Counted from the first letter of the stretch, positions 5,748 through 14,742 are shown. The stretch is DNA of 64,000 nucleotides from an uncultured Blautia sp. (GCF_934424005.1 NZ_CAKRXI010000002.1:1-64000); one strand, 5' to 3'. Numbers and translations are program-made. Notes: generated by a model from the letters alone, not told the origin.

Positions 5748-8669
5748 ATGAAGGGTAAAATATTATTAGGATTAACCGCAATATTGATGCTGACGGGAGC
5801 TGCTGTACCGGTAAAAGCAGATGATGTCTGGAAATTTGATGCCCAGCGTTTTGTATTGAAGGAGTACACAGGTACAGAGACGGATGTAGTGGTGCCGGAC
5901 ACTATGGATGATGGCGTGCCGGTTAAAAGACTGGGGGCTCAATTACTGGCTGGCTCAGAGACGCTTACTTCTGTAGTAGTGCCGGACAGCGTGACGATAC
6001 TTGATGTTGGTGCGCTGAGTTATGATGATAATCTGTCGGAGATAACTTTATCTTCAAATTTGATCAATATCGGATGGAATGCTATTTCCAGTAATGATGC
6101 GCTGACAGAACTCACCATCCCGGCATCAGTCTGTATTATAGACAGCTATGCAGTCAGCGGCTGCTATGCTCTGAAGAAAATCGTTTTTGAGGGTGCATGC
6201 CCATTGATAGGTTCAGAGGCTTTTGCAATGCTTTCAGATGATGTGGTAATTTATGTGCCGGATGACCAGATAGAAGAGTACAAGAAGGTTTTTGAAGAAA
6301 ATAATAAAGATTTGAACATTCAGCCAAGTGGAAATCCGGCTGTACTTTATTCAGCTGAAGACTATCTGGATACAGAGAATCTGACGTTTGATGCAGAAAC
6401 GGGAAGCATCACAGGTTATAATGGAATGAATACCAGACTGACGATCCCGGAGAGTATTGATGGTGTGCCGGTAAAAGCAATTGGTAAAAGAGCTTTATGG
6501 GAAGATCCTCTTTTAGGGTATGTAACTCTTCCAGAGGGACTGGAATATGTTGGAGAAGATGCTTTTAGTATCACTGATACATTAAAATATGTGGAATTTC
6601 CGTCTACTCTGAAAACTATTGACAAGAAAGGTTTTTCATCTTATCGAGGATTCAGACTGGATCTCCCGGATAGTCTGGAATATATCGGAGAAGAAGCGTT
6701 CAGCTATTTTTCGGTAGAAACAGATCTGATCATTCCTGAAGGCGTAAAGGAACTCGGTCCGGGTGCATTTTCAGCTGCTTCGAGATTACAGAGAGTATTT
6801 CTTCCAGCAAGTTTGGAGAAGATAGGAGATAATTGCTTTAGAAATTCTCCTATTACTTATGTTTATATGGAGGGATTGGAGCTGCCGGAAATTTCGGATA
6901 CCGCCTTTGATAAGTGTGAATACCTGAGAGACATAGATCTGAACGAAAAATGTACCAAGCAGCAGATGCTGGATGTACAGGCGCTCGTTGATGCAATGGG
7001 ACTGGAGTGCCGGGTATGGCGAAACCAGAATACAGAGGTTGAATATGCACGCTTTTCTGTTGAAGAGCTTCCGGATGACCCCAGTAAGTTATACTTAACT
7101 GGATACGAGGAAGAAGTCGCGAAGGTGCGCAGCTATGATACTTATACAATAGGCGAGGAGGATAAAAACGTAGTAGGAATCGCCGATAGTGCATTGAAGG
7201 GCGATCAGACGATAACCTATTTTGCGGTGCCTCATAACGATGAATTCGTTTATGTCGGAAAAGAAGCTTTTGCAGACAGTATTGTGGAGCATGTAGATCT
7301 GTTTGATTCTGTCACCAGTATTGGAGCGGAAGCCTTCCGCAATTGTGCGCAGCTTAAGGAGATCACAATCCCTGCTTCTGTGACAGAGATTGGAGAAAAT
7401 GCTTTTGCGGGCTGCAGCGGACTGACAAGTGTTAATATTTTATGTGATGTTGGGCTGCTTCCGGAGGGAGCTTTTGCGGACTGCCCAAATCTTACCGAAG
7501 CAACTGTGGCAGCAGGAAGTATTCCTGCAAGACTTTTTGAAGGATCAGCACTCGCCTCACTGAATATGGGTGAGGGCGTAACTGAGATTGGTTCAAGAGC
7601 TTTTGCCGGAACTTCTCTGAGTGAGTTTGTGATACCTGCAAATATACCAGTCAATGGAGAGGCTCTTGAAGGGATTGAACTGAGTAATATCAGGCTCAGT
7701 GCAGATGCGACGGATGAACAGGTGGCTGAATGGAGTGCAGCACTGAATTATCCTTGGTATGACAGAATATGCAGAGTTGGCGAGGAATCCATGCTGGTGA
7801 AGATGCCATATGAACCTCTGCCGGAAGACAATTTTGAATTTGATGAAGAAAGCAGAACGATCACAGCATATGTTGGAACAGCAGTGGATGTTATCATTCC
7901 GCGTACGATTGGCGGAGTGCCGGTAGAAAATATTTCTTATAATGCATTTGAAAATACCAGAGATTATGTACATTCAGATATGGAGACAAACCAGAAAGAA
8001 GGAGACTGGGTGCCGATGCGCTGCGTGATCCTGCCGGAGACACTAAAATCAATTGAGGACAGTGCATTTACGAACTGTCATGATCTGGAAACAGTGATCT
8101 GCTATGCACCTCTGGAAACTACAAATAAGGGGCTGTTCTCGGAATGCCAGGGCCTGAAAAAAGTGGTGTTTGTAAACGGAGTACTGCATATGGATAACTA
8201 TCTGTTTAACTTCTGTAAGAATCTGGAGACCGTATGGTGCAAGAACCAGGTAGACCGGATTGGAATTCAGACTTTTGGAGTAACTCCTATGGAAAGGCTC
8301 TGTGTGAATGCCAAAAATATTGATACGAGTGCATTTGCAGGAATGGAGTCTTTGAAAGAGATCCATATCCGTGGTGGTGTTGAGCATATGAGTCTGGGAG
8401 CATTTGCAATGCTGCCGTCAATCGAAACAATCTGTCTGGAAGGAATTGATCCGGATGTGATGGAAGATGACTGGGCGAATCTGGGGAACAGCAATCTTAC
8501 GATTCTTGTACCGGAAGATACTTCAGATGAGCAGCTGGAGGCTATCGGACGGAAGTTCTTAAGTTCAATGATCATCACAGACGGTGCTCAGGTGAAGAGA
8601 GGTACCTGTTCAATGCCGGAGGATCCAATGCCGGATATCGCTGAGATGCTCAGTGCATATGGAATCTGA
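5748..8669 (+). CDS. Large secreted leucine-rich-repeat (BspA/LRR_5-like) protein
   Basis: A 973-residue protein. ATG 5748 follows AAAGGAGGT with ideal spacing; GTG 5730 would lie upstream of the ribosome binding site. Residues 1-25 are a signal peptide (cleavage after VKA). The body contains many LRR_5-type units (IGEEAFSYF, LTSVVVPDSV, LKEITIPASVTEIGENAF) arranged in at least three larger modules that each begin with FD.E......Y.G....VIIP..I.GVPV (near residues 28, 212 and 695). No LPxTG motif, membrane anchor or SLH domain is visible at the C-terminus, so the protein may be released or held non-covalently. BspA-like proteins bind host or bacterial surfaces; the ligand here is unknown. Confidence 0.85.
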   Translation: MKGKILLGLTAILMLTGAAVPVKADDVWKFDAQRFVLKEYTGTETDVVVPDTMDDGVPVKRLGAQLLAGSETLTSVVVPDSVTILDVGALSYDDNLSEITLSSNLINIGWNAISSNDALTELTIPASVCIIDSYAVSGCYALKKIVFEGACPLIGSEAFAMLSDDVVIYVPDDQIEEYKKVFEENNKDLNIQPSGNPAVLYSAEDYLDTENLTFDAETGSITGYNGMNTRLTIPESIDGVPVKAIGKRALWEDPLLGYVTLPEGLEYVGEDAFSITDTLKYVEFPSTLKTIDKKGFSSYRGFRLDLPDSLEYIGEEAFSYFSVETDLIIPEGVKELGPGAFSAASRLQRVFLPASLEKIGDNCFRNSPITYVYMEGLELPEISDTAFDKCEYLRDIDLNEKCTKQQMLDVQALVDAMGLECRVWRNQNTEVEYARFSVEELPDDPSKLYLTGYEEEVAKVRSYDTYTIGEEDKNVVGIADSALKGDQTITYFAVPHNDEFVYVGKEAFADSIVEHVDLFDSVTSIGAEAFRNCAQLKEITIPASVTEIGENAFAGCSGLTSVNILCDVGLLPEGAFADCPNLTEATVAAGSIPARLFEGSALASLNMGEGVTEIGSRAFAGTSLSEFVIPANIPVNGEALEGIELSNIRLSADATDEQVAEWSAALNYPWYDRICRVGEESMLVKMPYEPLPEDNFEFDEESRTITAYVGTAVDVIIPRTIGGVPVENISYNAFENTRDYVHSDMETNQKEGDWVPMRCVILPETLKSIEDSAFTNCHDLETVICYAPLETTNKGLFSECQGLKKVVFVNGVLHMDNYLFNFCKNLETVWCKNQVDRIGIQTFGVTPMERLCVNAKNIDTSAFAGMESLKEIHIRGGVEHMSLGAFAMLPSIETICLEGIDPDVMEDDWANLGNSNLTILVPEDTSDEQLEAIGRKFLSSMIITDGAQVKRGTCSMPEDPMPDIAEMLSAYGI

Positions 8670-8687
8670 TTTAAACCTTAAACACAG

Positions 8688-8718
8688 AAATGGTCGCCGA
8701 TCTGGCGACCATTTTAAG
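8688..8718 (+). terminator. Intrinsic terminator of the LRR gene
   Basis: AAATGGTCGCC (8688-8698) and GGCGACCATTT (8704-8714) form a perfect 11-bp stem, with a short T tract. It begins 19 bases after the stop codon. Confidence 0.75.
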
Positions 8719-8847
8719 TTCGACGGATAGAGCTCTTGTGGTGTTTTTAGCTTCATAAAGGTCTTTGCTAACTTTATGTCCACGTTTTTCATACACGCGG
8801 TATCCGGAAAATGCCATATCATCATTTGCAAATACAATGGCCTGTGG
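8715..8847 (-). pseudogene. Fragment of a LacI-type sensor domain
   Basis: The minus strand reads PQAIVFANDDMAFSGYRVYEKRGHKVSKD and, further on, ALSVELKMV (given here in motif form: AIVFANDDMA, then a LSVEL end). ANDDMA followed by a helix and KVxxD is typical of LacI/periplasmic-binding-like sensor domains, including those fused to GGDEF domains. Neither the start nor the downstream part of such a gene is present. Confidence 0.4.
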
Positions 8848-8848
8848 A

Positions 8849-9000
8849 AGAAAGAAGTTGATTCTGACCTGCCTTCCGGATAAGGTTGAGATGTATAAGA
8901 AATTTGGTTTTAAGGATCATGGGATCGGCGATTCTGTGTGGGCGGTGAAGCCTGGCATGAGATGGATATAGTGTTGGATTGGTGGATCTCACATGACTGA
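8849..9000 (+). pseudogene. C-terminal fragment of a GNAT acetyltransferase, frameshifted
   Basis: The plus strand reads RKKLILTCLPDKVEMYKKFG and FKDHGIGDSVW, then after a one-base shift GGEAWHEMDIVLD to TGA 8998-9000. This is the usual C-terminal end of a GNAT N-acetyltransferase (Y.KFGF..HG....WGGE.WHEM). The acetyl-CoA binding loop and everything upstream are lost. It is joined directly to the LacI-like fragment, indicating a deletion junction near 8848. Confidence 0.55.
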
Positions 9001-9037
9001 ACAAATATATTAGTTACAAATTTACTGCAAAAAATAC

Positions 9038-9094
9038 TTGCATTTTGCATAAATATAAGTTAATATATCGATATTGTACCATGGTAGCATGGTA
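9038..9094 (+). promoter_or_regulatory. Promoter with operator-like palindrome for the ABC transporter operon
   Basis: TTGCAT (9038-9043), a 17-base spacer and TAATAT (9061-9066) form a plausible sigma-A promoter. Just downstream TACCATGGTA (9077-9086) is a perfect palindrome and its half GCATGGTA is repeated at 9087-9094. A site overlapping the start of transcription is a likely repressor operator; the regulator is not identified. Confidence 0.5.
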
Positions 9095-9126
9095 AAGCGA
9101 AAAAGAAAAAGGGTACGGATACAAAG

Positions 9127-9909
9127 ATGAAAAAAAAGACAGCAAGGGATAACGGAAAGATTTTATCAGGAATCTGTTTTGCATTGATTATTGGATTCTG
9201 GTGTATAGCAACTTATGGAGGATTTGTCAGCAATCTGTTTTTGCCAAGTCCTACAGAAGTAGCAAGAAAGATCGTAGATATGGCGAAGGATGGTTCTCTA
9301 TGGGCAAACTGTTGGGAATCTACAGCCAGAGTCCTGGTAGGATGGATCTGGTCTGTGATCGTGGCACTTCCGGTAGGAATGCTGATGGCCAATTCAAGAA
9401 AGTTCTGTGCATTTATTCAGCCAATCATTGAATTTGCGAGATATCTGCCGGTCGTAGCCCTGGTACCCCTTACACTTCTTTATCTGGGAATTGACGAAAC
9501 GCAAAAATATACAATTATATTTCTCGGAACATTTTTTCAGCTGGTGTTGATGGTATGCGACACAGTATCCGGCGTGGATCGAAATATGATAAATGCAGCG
9601 AAAACTCTGGGAGCCAGCAAATGGCAGATATACAAAGAGGTCATTTTTCCGGCAGCACTTCCGGGACTGATGGATGACTTCAGACTGACCATTGGATGGG
9701 CATGGACGTATCTTGTGGTTGCAGAGATGGTGGCTGCAAGTAACGGACTTGGCTATATGATTCTGAAATCACAGAGATATCTGGCAACAGATACCATTTT
9801 TGCAGGGTTGATTCTGATCGGGCTGATTGGTCTGATCACAGACTGGATTTTCCGTATTCTGACCAGAATCGTGGCTCCGTGGCAGGAAAGATTAGGAGAC
9901 AAAAAGTAA
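9127..9909 (+). CDS. ABC transporter permease, SsuC/TauC/NMT1 class
   Basis: A 260-residue inner-membrane permease of the BPD_transp_1 family with about six membrane segments. The cytoplasmic EAA loop is near residues 157-185 (AAKTLGASKWQIYKEVIFPA and PGLMDDFRLTIGWAW), the ATPase contact. It is the first gene of a three-gene operon with the ATPase 12 bases downstream and the binding protein last. The family imports sulfonates, taurine, nitrate or pyrimidine thiamine precursors; nothing in the sequence settles which. No TPP riboswitch is visible upstream. Confidence 0.85.
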   Translation: MKKKTARDNGKILSGICFALIIGFWCIATYGGFVSNLFLPSPTEVARKIVDMAKDGSLWANCWESTARVLVGWIWSVIVALPVGMLMANSRKFCAFIQPIIEFARYLPVVALVPLTLLYLGIDETQKYTIIFLGTFFQLVLMVCDTVSGVDRNMINAAKTLGASKWQIYKEVIFPAALPGLMDDFRLTIGWAWTYLVVAEMVAASNGLGYMILKSQRYLATDTIFAGLILIGLIGLITDWIFRILTRIVAPWQERLGDKK

Positions 9910-9921
9910 AAGGAGACGATT

Positions 9922-10710
9922 ATGGACAGTAAAATCAAATTACAGGTGCGTGGTCTTTCTAAGATATATGAGGATAATTGCAGAGAGGTTGTAGCACTGA
10001 AAGATGTGAATCTTGAAGTAAAGGAATCTGAATTTGTGATGATCGTAGGCCCCTCCGGTTGTGGAAAAACTTCTCTGATCAATATTATTGGTGGCTTGGA
10101 TGAGGCATCCGCAGGAGAAGTCCTTCTGGATGGTAAGGCAGTAAGTGGACCGGGAGCAGATCGTGGAATGGTATTTCAGGGATACAGTCTTTTTCCATGG
10201 CTGACGGTGCAGAAAAATGTGGAATTTGGATTGAAAATGAAAAAAGTCTCTCCGGCTGAGAGGGCAGAACATGCAAGAGAATATATTCGCCTGGTAGGGT
10301 TGGAGGGATTCGAAGATGCTCTTCCACGACAGCTTTCCGGTGGTATGAAACAGAGAGTAGCAATTGCTAGGACACTGGCCAATGAACCAGAGGTACTTCT
10401 GATGGATGAACCCTTTGGAGCCCTGGATGCGCAGACAAGAGTGGTTATGCAGGAACTGCTTGCAAACATAAGCCGTCGAACAGGAACAACGATTCTGTTT
10501 ATTACGCATGATATTGATGAGGCGGTACTTCTGGGAGACCGAATCTATGTTATGAGCAGACGGCCAGGAACGATTCGAGAGGCGATCACAGTAGATATTC
10601 CTGGAGAGAGAAATCATAATTCCCTGGTTTTACCGGAATTTCTGGAAACAAAGAAAAAAATCATGGATATGCTCTGGCAGGAAAGTCAGGATGCAGCCTT
10701 GGATAAGTAG
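9922..10710 (+). CDS. ABC transporter ATP-binding protein, SsuB/TauB class
   Basis: A 262-residue ATPase that powers the adjoining permease. Walker A GPSGCGKT is at residues 43-50, the Q-loop in VFQGYSLFPW (about 84-93), signature LSGGMKQ at 138-144, Walker B LLMDEP at 159-164 and the H-loop in FITHDIDEA. The FPW motif after the Q-loop is characteristic of the nitrate/sulfonate/taurine group. The start ATG 9922 follows AAAGGAGAC. Length and motifs are complete. Confidence 0.9.
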   Translation: MDSKIKLQVRGLSKIYEDNCREVVALKDVNLEVKESEFVMIVGPSGCGKTSLINIIGGLDEASAGEVLLDGKAVSGPGADRGMVFQGYSLFPWLTVQKNVEFGLKMKKVSPAERAEHAREYIRLVGLEGFEDALPRQLSGGMKQRVAIARTLANEPEVLLMDEPFGALDAQTRVVMQELLANISRRTGTTILFITHDIDEAVLLGDRIYVMSRRPGTIREAITVDIPGERNHNSLVLPEFLETKKKIMDMLWQESQDAALDK

Positions 10711-10749
10711 CAATATATTACCAATAAAATCTGCGAGGAGGAAGATATT

Positions 10750-11718
10750 ATGAAAAAATGGAAAGTAATGATGGCTCTGCCACTGGCACTGATGGTAAGT
10801 CCACTTACAGTTATGGCAGGAGATACAAAGGATGTGAGCATGGCCTTTTGCACATGGACAGGTTATTCACCGATGTTTATTGCACAGCAGGAAGGCTATT
10901 TTAAAGATGCCGGACTGAATGTGGATATTCAGGTAATCGAAGATGAATCTACTTATGCTGCACTGATCACAAAGGGAAGTATACAGTTTCTGGCTACTGC
11001 GCAGGATCCAAACATTAAGATGTATGCGAATGGCGCAAAAAGTGACTTCGTTCTCACAATGGATGCTTCAGAGGGTGCAGACGGTCTGGTAGCTACGGAA
11101 GATATCAAGTCGCTGGATGATCTTGCAGGAAAAAAAGTAGCTCTTGATAAATCTGCTTCTTCCTATTATTTCTTCCTGACTGCGCTGGAGAATGAAAGTA
11201 GTCTGACGGAAGATGACATTAATGTGATCGATATGGGCGATACAACAGAAGCTGGCCTGGCATTCATGAGTGGGTCCGTAGATGCTGCAATCATGTGGGA
11301 ACCGGAACTTTCAGAAGCATTGGAAAGTGTGGATGGAGCGCATGCACTGGTTACCAGTGCCGATTATCCGGACACGATTCTGGACTCACTGGTCGTTAAT
11401 TCAGATTATGCAAAAGAAAACCCGGATGTAGTAGAAGCTGTAGAAGATGCATGGTATAAAGCAGTAGATTTCCTTAATGAAAATCCGGATCAGGCGTACG
11501 AAGAGATGGCAAGTGGTTTTGAAGAAGTAACAGCAGAAGATGTGGCCAGTGACGTAAAAGGTTTAAAATTCTTCGGAAAAGAAGATAATGAAAAACTGAA
11601 TGATGAAAGCAACGATGATTCCATTTATGCGATCAGCCAGAAAATGGCAGATTTCTGGAAGGAAAAAGGCGAATGTGAAACCGATGATCTGACAGATTTT
11701 TTTGAACTGGTAAAATAA
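10750..11718 (+). CDS. Substrate-binding protein, NMT1/SsuA-like, without a lipobox
   Basis: A 322-residue secreted protein behind GCGAGGAGGAAG. The fold markers are those of the NMT1/THI5-like/SsuA group: FCTWTGYSPMFIAQQEGYF near residue 32 and GSVDAAIMWEPEL near 178. The signal peptide (MKKWKVMMALPLALMVSPLTVMAGD) has an Ala-x-Ala-like cleavage site and no cysteine, whereas Gram-positive binding proteins normally carry a lipobox cysteine for anchoring. The mature protein is acidic. Ligand unknown; neighbours give only the transporter class. Confidence 0.85.
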   Translation: MKKWKVMMALPLALMVSPLTVMAGDTKDVSMAFCTWTGYSPMFIAQQEGYFKDAGLNVDIQVIEDESTYAALITKGSIQFLATAQDPNIKMYANGAKSDFVLTMDASEGADGLVATEDIKSLDDLAGKKVALDKSASSYYFFLTALENESSLTEDDINVIDMGDTTEAGLAFMSGSVDAAIMWEPELSEALESVDGAHALVTSADYPDTILDSLVVNSDYAKENPDVVEAVEDAWYKAVDFLNENPDQAYEEMASGFEEVTAEDVASDVKGLKFFGKEDNEKLNDESNDDSIYAISQKMADFWKEKGECETDDLTDFFELVK

Positions 11719-11732
11719 TGAATCAGTCAGAA

Positions 11733-11778
11733 AACAGGATCCTCTGAAGTAAGAAAATTTTGAGGATTCTGTTTTTTT
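11733..11778 (+). terminator. Intrinsic terminator of the ABC operon
   Basis: AACAGGATCCTC (11733-11744) pairs with GAGGATTCTGTT (11762-11773) and is followed by T7. Confidence 0.85.
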
Positions 11779-11939
11779 GTGCAATTTTATTTTGAAAAAC
11801 ATGTATTATGATAAATCGACTTTTAATTTCCGATAGATTCTGATAAACTGATATGGAAAAATATTTTCAACTGTTGAAATAGGAATGATGTATGGTGCTT
11901 TATGCATTTCGATGACAGAAAATACAGGAGGGTTAGGGC

Positions 11940-12599
11940 ATGAAAGTACTGATTACAGGGACAAGTTCCGGAATAGGGAAAGGGATTGCAGATAAATTTT
12001 TACGAGAAGGACATCATGTTACTGGAATTGACTGTAATAAGTCAGCTATTCAGCATACTGCTTACAGACATATCTGCATGGACATCCGTGATAAGATGCA
12101 TTATCCGGAGTTAGGACCTTTTGATATAGTGATCAATAATGCAGGCGTACAGAATAACAATGATATTGATGTGAATTTAAAGGGAACCATCGATATTACT
12201 GAGAAATACGGAATACACCCGGGGATTCGCGCAGTACTTATGATAGGATCGGCCAGTGGACACAACGGGTCAGAATTTCCGGAATATGTAGCAAGCAAAG
12301 GCGGGGTCCTTTCTTACACAAAGAACATTGCTCTCCGTATCGCAAAATATGGTGCAACATGCAACAGTCTTGATTTTGGAGGTGTTCTGACAGAACTGAA
12401 TAAACCGGTTATGGAGGATAAAGTTCTGTGGAATGAGATTATGGAACAGACCCCCCTGAAGCGTTGGATGACAGTTGAGGAAGCGGCAGACTGGGCATAT
12501 TTTATGACAGTTACCAATCGTTTCTGTACCGGACAGAATATTCTGATCGATGGTCTTGAAGCCGGAAATGCACATTTCGTATGGCCGGAAGAACAGTAG
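11940..12599 (+). CDS. Short-chain dehydrogenase/reductase
   Basis: A 219-residue cytoplasmic NAD(P)-dependent oxidoreductase of the classical SDR family. The dinucleotide site TGTSSGIG is at residues 6-13, NNAG at 66-69, the catalytic Ser in GSAS (103-106) and YxxxK at 116-120. It is shorter than the usual 250 residues because the helices between the cofactor site and NNAG are compact. ATG 11940 follows AGGAGGGTTAG. The substrate cannot be told. The NUDIX gene starts 36 bases downstream, so they may be co-transcribed. Confidence 0.85.
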   Translation: MKVLITGTSSGIGKGIADKFLREGHHVTGIDCNKSAIQHTAYRHICMDIRDKMHYPELGPFDIVINNAGVQNNNDIDVNLKGTIDITEKYGIHPGIRAVLMIGSASGHNGSEFPEYVASKGGVLSYTKNIALRIAKYGATCNSLDFGGVLTELNKPVMEDKVLWNEIMEQTPLKRWMTVEEAADWAYFMTVTNRFCTGQNILIDGLEAGNAHFVWPEEQ

Positions 12600-12635
12600 C
12601 AAGGAGACGTATATAGAATCAGGGAGATAGGTATA

Positions 12636-13244
12636 ATGACTTGTGAGGAACTAACAGAGCGGATAAAAAAATACAGACCTTTTAATGAACAGGAAGAAGC
12701 GGATAAAGTGTTGATTCTTGACTGGATCGGGAATAATAAAAATGTATTTTCCAGAGAAAATACAGTGGCGCATATGACAGCATCCGTCTGGGTAGTAAAT
12801 AAAGACAGAAGTAAGGTACTTATGGTATATCATAATATATATAATTCCTGGTCATGGCTTGGCGGACATGCGGATGGAGAGACTGATCTTTTGGCTGTTG
12901 CTATTCGGGAGGTGCGTGAAGAAGCCGGCATTGCCAATGTGTATCCTGTGTCAGAAGAGATCTTTTCTCTGGAATCACTGACTGTGGATGGCCATATCAA
13001 AAAGGGCAAATATGTATCCAGTCATTTGCATCTGAATATTACTTACCTTCTGGAGGCTGATCCTGAGGAACATCTTTCTATAAAAGAGGATGAAAATAGT
13101 GGTGTGGCATGGTTTACACCGGAAGAGGCACTTGAAAAATCTACAGAGCCATGGTTTGTAGAACGTGTATATAAAAAACTGATAAAGAAGACAAATCTTT
13201 TAAAAGGAGTGAGAATGAACGAAAATGAAGTCAGCACAGAATGA
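12636..13244 (+). CDS. NUDIX hydrolase
   Basis: A 202-residue protein with the NUDIX box at about residues 77-99 (GHADGE, then REVREEAG), which binds metal and hydrolyses a nucleoside-diphosphate-linked substrate. Residues 1-50 form an N-terminal helical extension seen in other Firmicutes NUDIX proteins. The last seven codons overlap the start of the MATE gene by 20 bases in another frame. The substrate is not predictable from sequence. Confidence 0.85.
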   Translation: MTCEELTERIKKYRPFNEQEEADKVLILDWIGNNKNVFSRENTVAHMTASVWVVNKDRSKVLMVYHNIYNSWSWLGGHADGETDLLAVAIREVREEAGIANVYPVSEEIFSLESLTVDGHIKKGKYVSSHLHLNITYLLEADPEEHLSIKEDENSGVAWFTPEEALEKSTEPWFVERVYKKLIKKTNLLKGVRMNENEVSTE

Positions 13245-14589
13245 TATGACTGTTGGAAATCCTATGAAAATCATACTGAGTTTTACACTTCCAATTTTCC
13301 TTGGAAATGTGTTTCAGCAGTTTTATAATATGGCAGATGCTGTGATCGTTGGTAAGTTCGTAGGAAATAAGGCGCTGGCAGCGGTTGGAAGTACCGGAAC
13401 GATCATGTTTCTGATCTATGGATTTGTAGTTGGAATGACCGCCGGGTTTACAGTTCTTACGGCTCAGAAGTTTGGAGCAGGTGATATGGAGGGAATGCGT
13501 AAGACGGTTGTCGGAGCAGGTGTTCTCTCGTTTGTGATAGGAACAATACTGACGATTTTGTTTATGGTATTTATGAAGCCACTTCTGATCCTTATGAATA
13601 CGCCATCTGACATTTTTGCAGATGCATATGCATATATTATGATCGTCAGTGGAGGAATTCTTGCACAGATGCTTTATAATCTTTTGTCCAGTATTCTGAG
13701 AGCGCTTGGTAACAGCAAACTTCCTTTATACTTTCTGATCATCAGTGCACTTTTGAATATTGTACTTGATCTGGTATTTATCATTGGATTTCAGATGGGA
13801 GCCAAAGGTGCGGCAGTGGCAACGGTGATCGCACAGGGAACATCCGGTGTACTCTGTCTGTTGTATATCATTGCAAAAGTACCGGTACTTCATATCAAAA
13901 GGGATGACCTTCAGGTGGGCGGTACGATTTACAGCAATCAGCTTCGGATTGGGATTCCGATGGCACTGCAGTATTCAATCACAGCAATTGGAACTATGAT
14001 GGTACAGTCTTCATTGAATATTCTGGGATCTACACTGGTGGCAGCGTATACGGCAGCAGGTAAGATTGAACAGGTGGTCACCCAGGCATATGTTGCAATG
14101 GGAACGACGATGGCAACATATGGAGCACAGAATATGGGAGCTGGCTCTGTGAAACGAATCCGGGAAGGTTTCAAAGCATGTACGATTGTTGGTGTGGTAT
14201 ATTCCATTGTAGCTGCAACGTTTATTATGACCGTAGGAAAGTTCATGACCTATCTGTTTGTTTCTGAGGATGTGAAGGTGATCATGAGTTCTGTAGATAT
14301 TTATCTGAAATGTATTGGGATCTTTTTTATTCCTCTTGCTGTGGTTAATATCTATCGAAATGGAATTCAGGGTCTGGGCTATGGATTGCTTCCTATGATG
14401 GCAGGTGTTGCAGAGTTGATCGGACGTGGAATAGTGGCTGTGATTGCCGGTAAAATGCGAAGTTATCCTGGAGTTTGTCTTGCAGGTCCAGCAGCATGGG
14501 TACTGGCAGGCGGATTGTTGCTTGTTATGTATTTTTATATTATGAATGTACATATGAAGAAAGTTTTTGGGACAAATGGGAAAGACTGA
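13225..14589 (+). CDS. MATE family multidrug/Na+ efflux transporter
   Basis: A 454-residue membrane protein with twelve predicted segments in two pseudo-symmetric halves, each with MATE-like signatures (IFLGNVFQQFYNMADAVIVG near residue 23; GIPMALQYSITAIGTMMV near 242). It exports cationic drugs or metabolites by sodium or proton antiport. The ribosome binding site AAGGAGTG lies inside the NUDIX gene, indicating coupling. The stop codon is inside the terminator hairpin. Confidence 0.9.
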   Translation: MKSAQNDMTVGNPMKIILSFTLPIFLGNVFQQFYNMADAVIVGKFVGNKALAAVGSTGTIMFLIYGFVVGMTAGFTVLTAQKFGAGDMEGMRKTVVGAGVLSFVIGTILTILFMVFMKPLLILMNTPSDIFADAYAYIMIVSGGILAQMLYNLLSSILRALGNSKLPLYFLIISALLNIVLDLVFIIGFQMGAKGAAVATVIAQGTSGVLCLLYIIAKVPVLHIKRDDLQVGGTIYSNQLRIGIPMALQYSITAIGTMMVQSSLNILGSTLVAAYTAAGKIEQVVTQAYVAMGTTMATYGAQNMGAGSVKRIREGFKACTIVGVVYSIVAATFIMTVGKFMTYLFVSEDVKVIMSSVDIYLKCIGIFFIPLAVVNIYRNGIQGLGYGLLPMMAGVAELIGRGIVAVIAGKMRSYPGVCLAGPAAWVLAGGLLLVMYFYIMNVHMKKVFGTNGKD

Positions 14590-14607
14590 TGAGGTCTTTC
14601 CTTTTTT
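14579..14607 (+). terminator. Intrinsic terminator overlapping the MATE stop codon
   Basis: GGAAAGAC (14579-14586) and GTCTTTCC (14594-14601) with T6; TGA (14587-14589) lies in the loop. Confidence 0.85.
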
Positions 14608-14661
14608 ATGGGGGATGTAGTATTAAAAACTACATGACAAAGAAAAAGAATCAAGAATACG

Positions 14662-14712
14662 TTGACAGGAATAACTAAACGGTTTATACTATCAAATAGT
14701 TTGATAATCAAA
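14662..14712 (+). promoter_or_regulatory. Strong sigma-A promoter with FabT-like operator
   Basis: TTGACA (14662-14667), a 17-base spacer and TATACT (14685-14690). Directly at the expected start of transcription lies the perfect palindrome TTTGATAATCAAA (14700-14712), with an additional ATCAAA half-site at 14691-14696. The palindrome is very close to the box bound by FabT, the MarR-type repressor of fatty acid synthesis genes in Firmicutes. Promoter occlusion is the expected mode of control. Confidence 0.65.
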
Positions 14713-14742
14713 ACAAATGCAAGACAACAGGAGGAAATACAA

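Noticed and set aside
9001..9126. A TPP riboswitch upstream of the NMT1-like transporter
   Set aside because: The CUGAGA and other conserved TPP elements are not present, so a thiamine-precursor role cannot be claimed.
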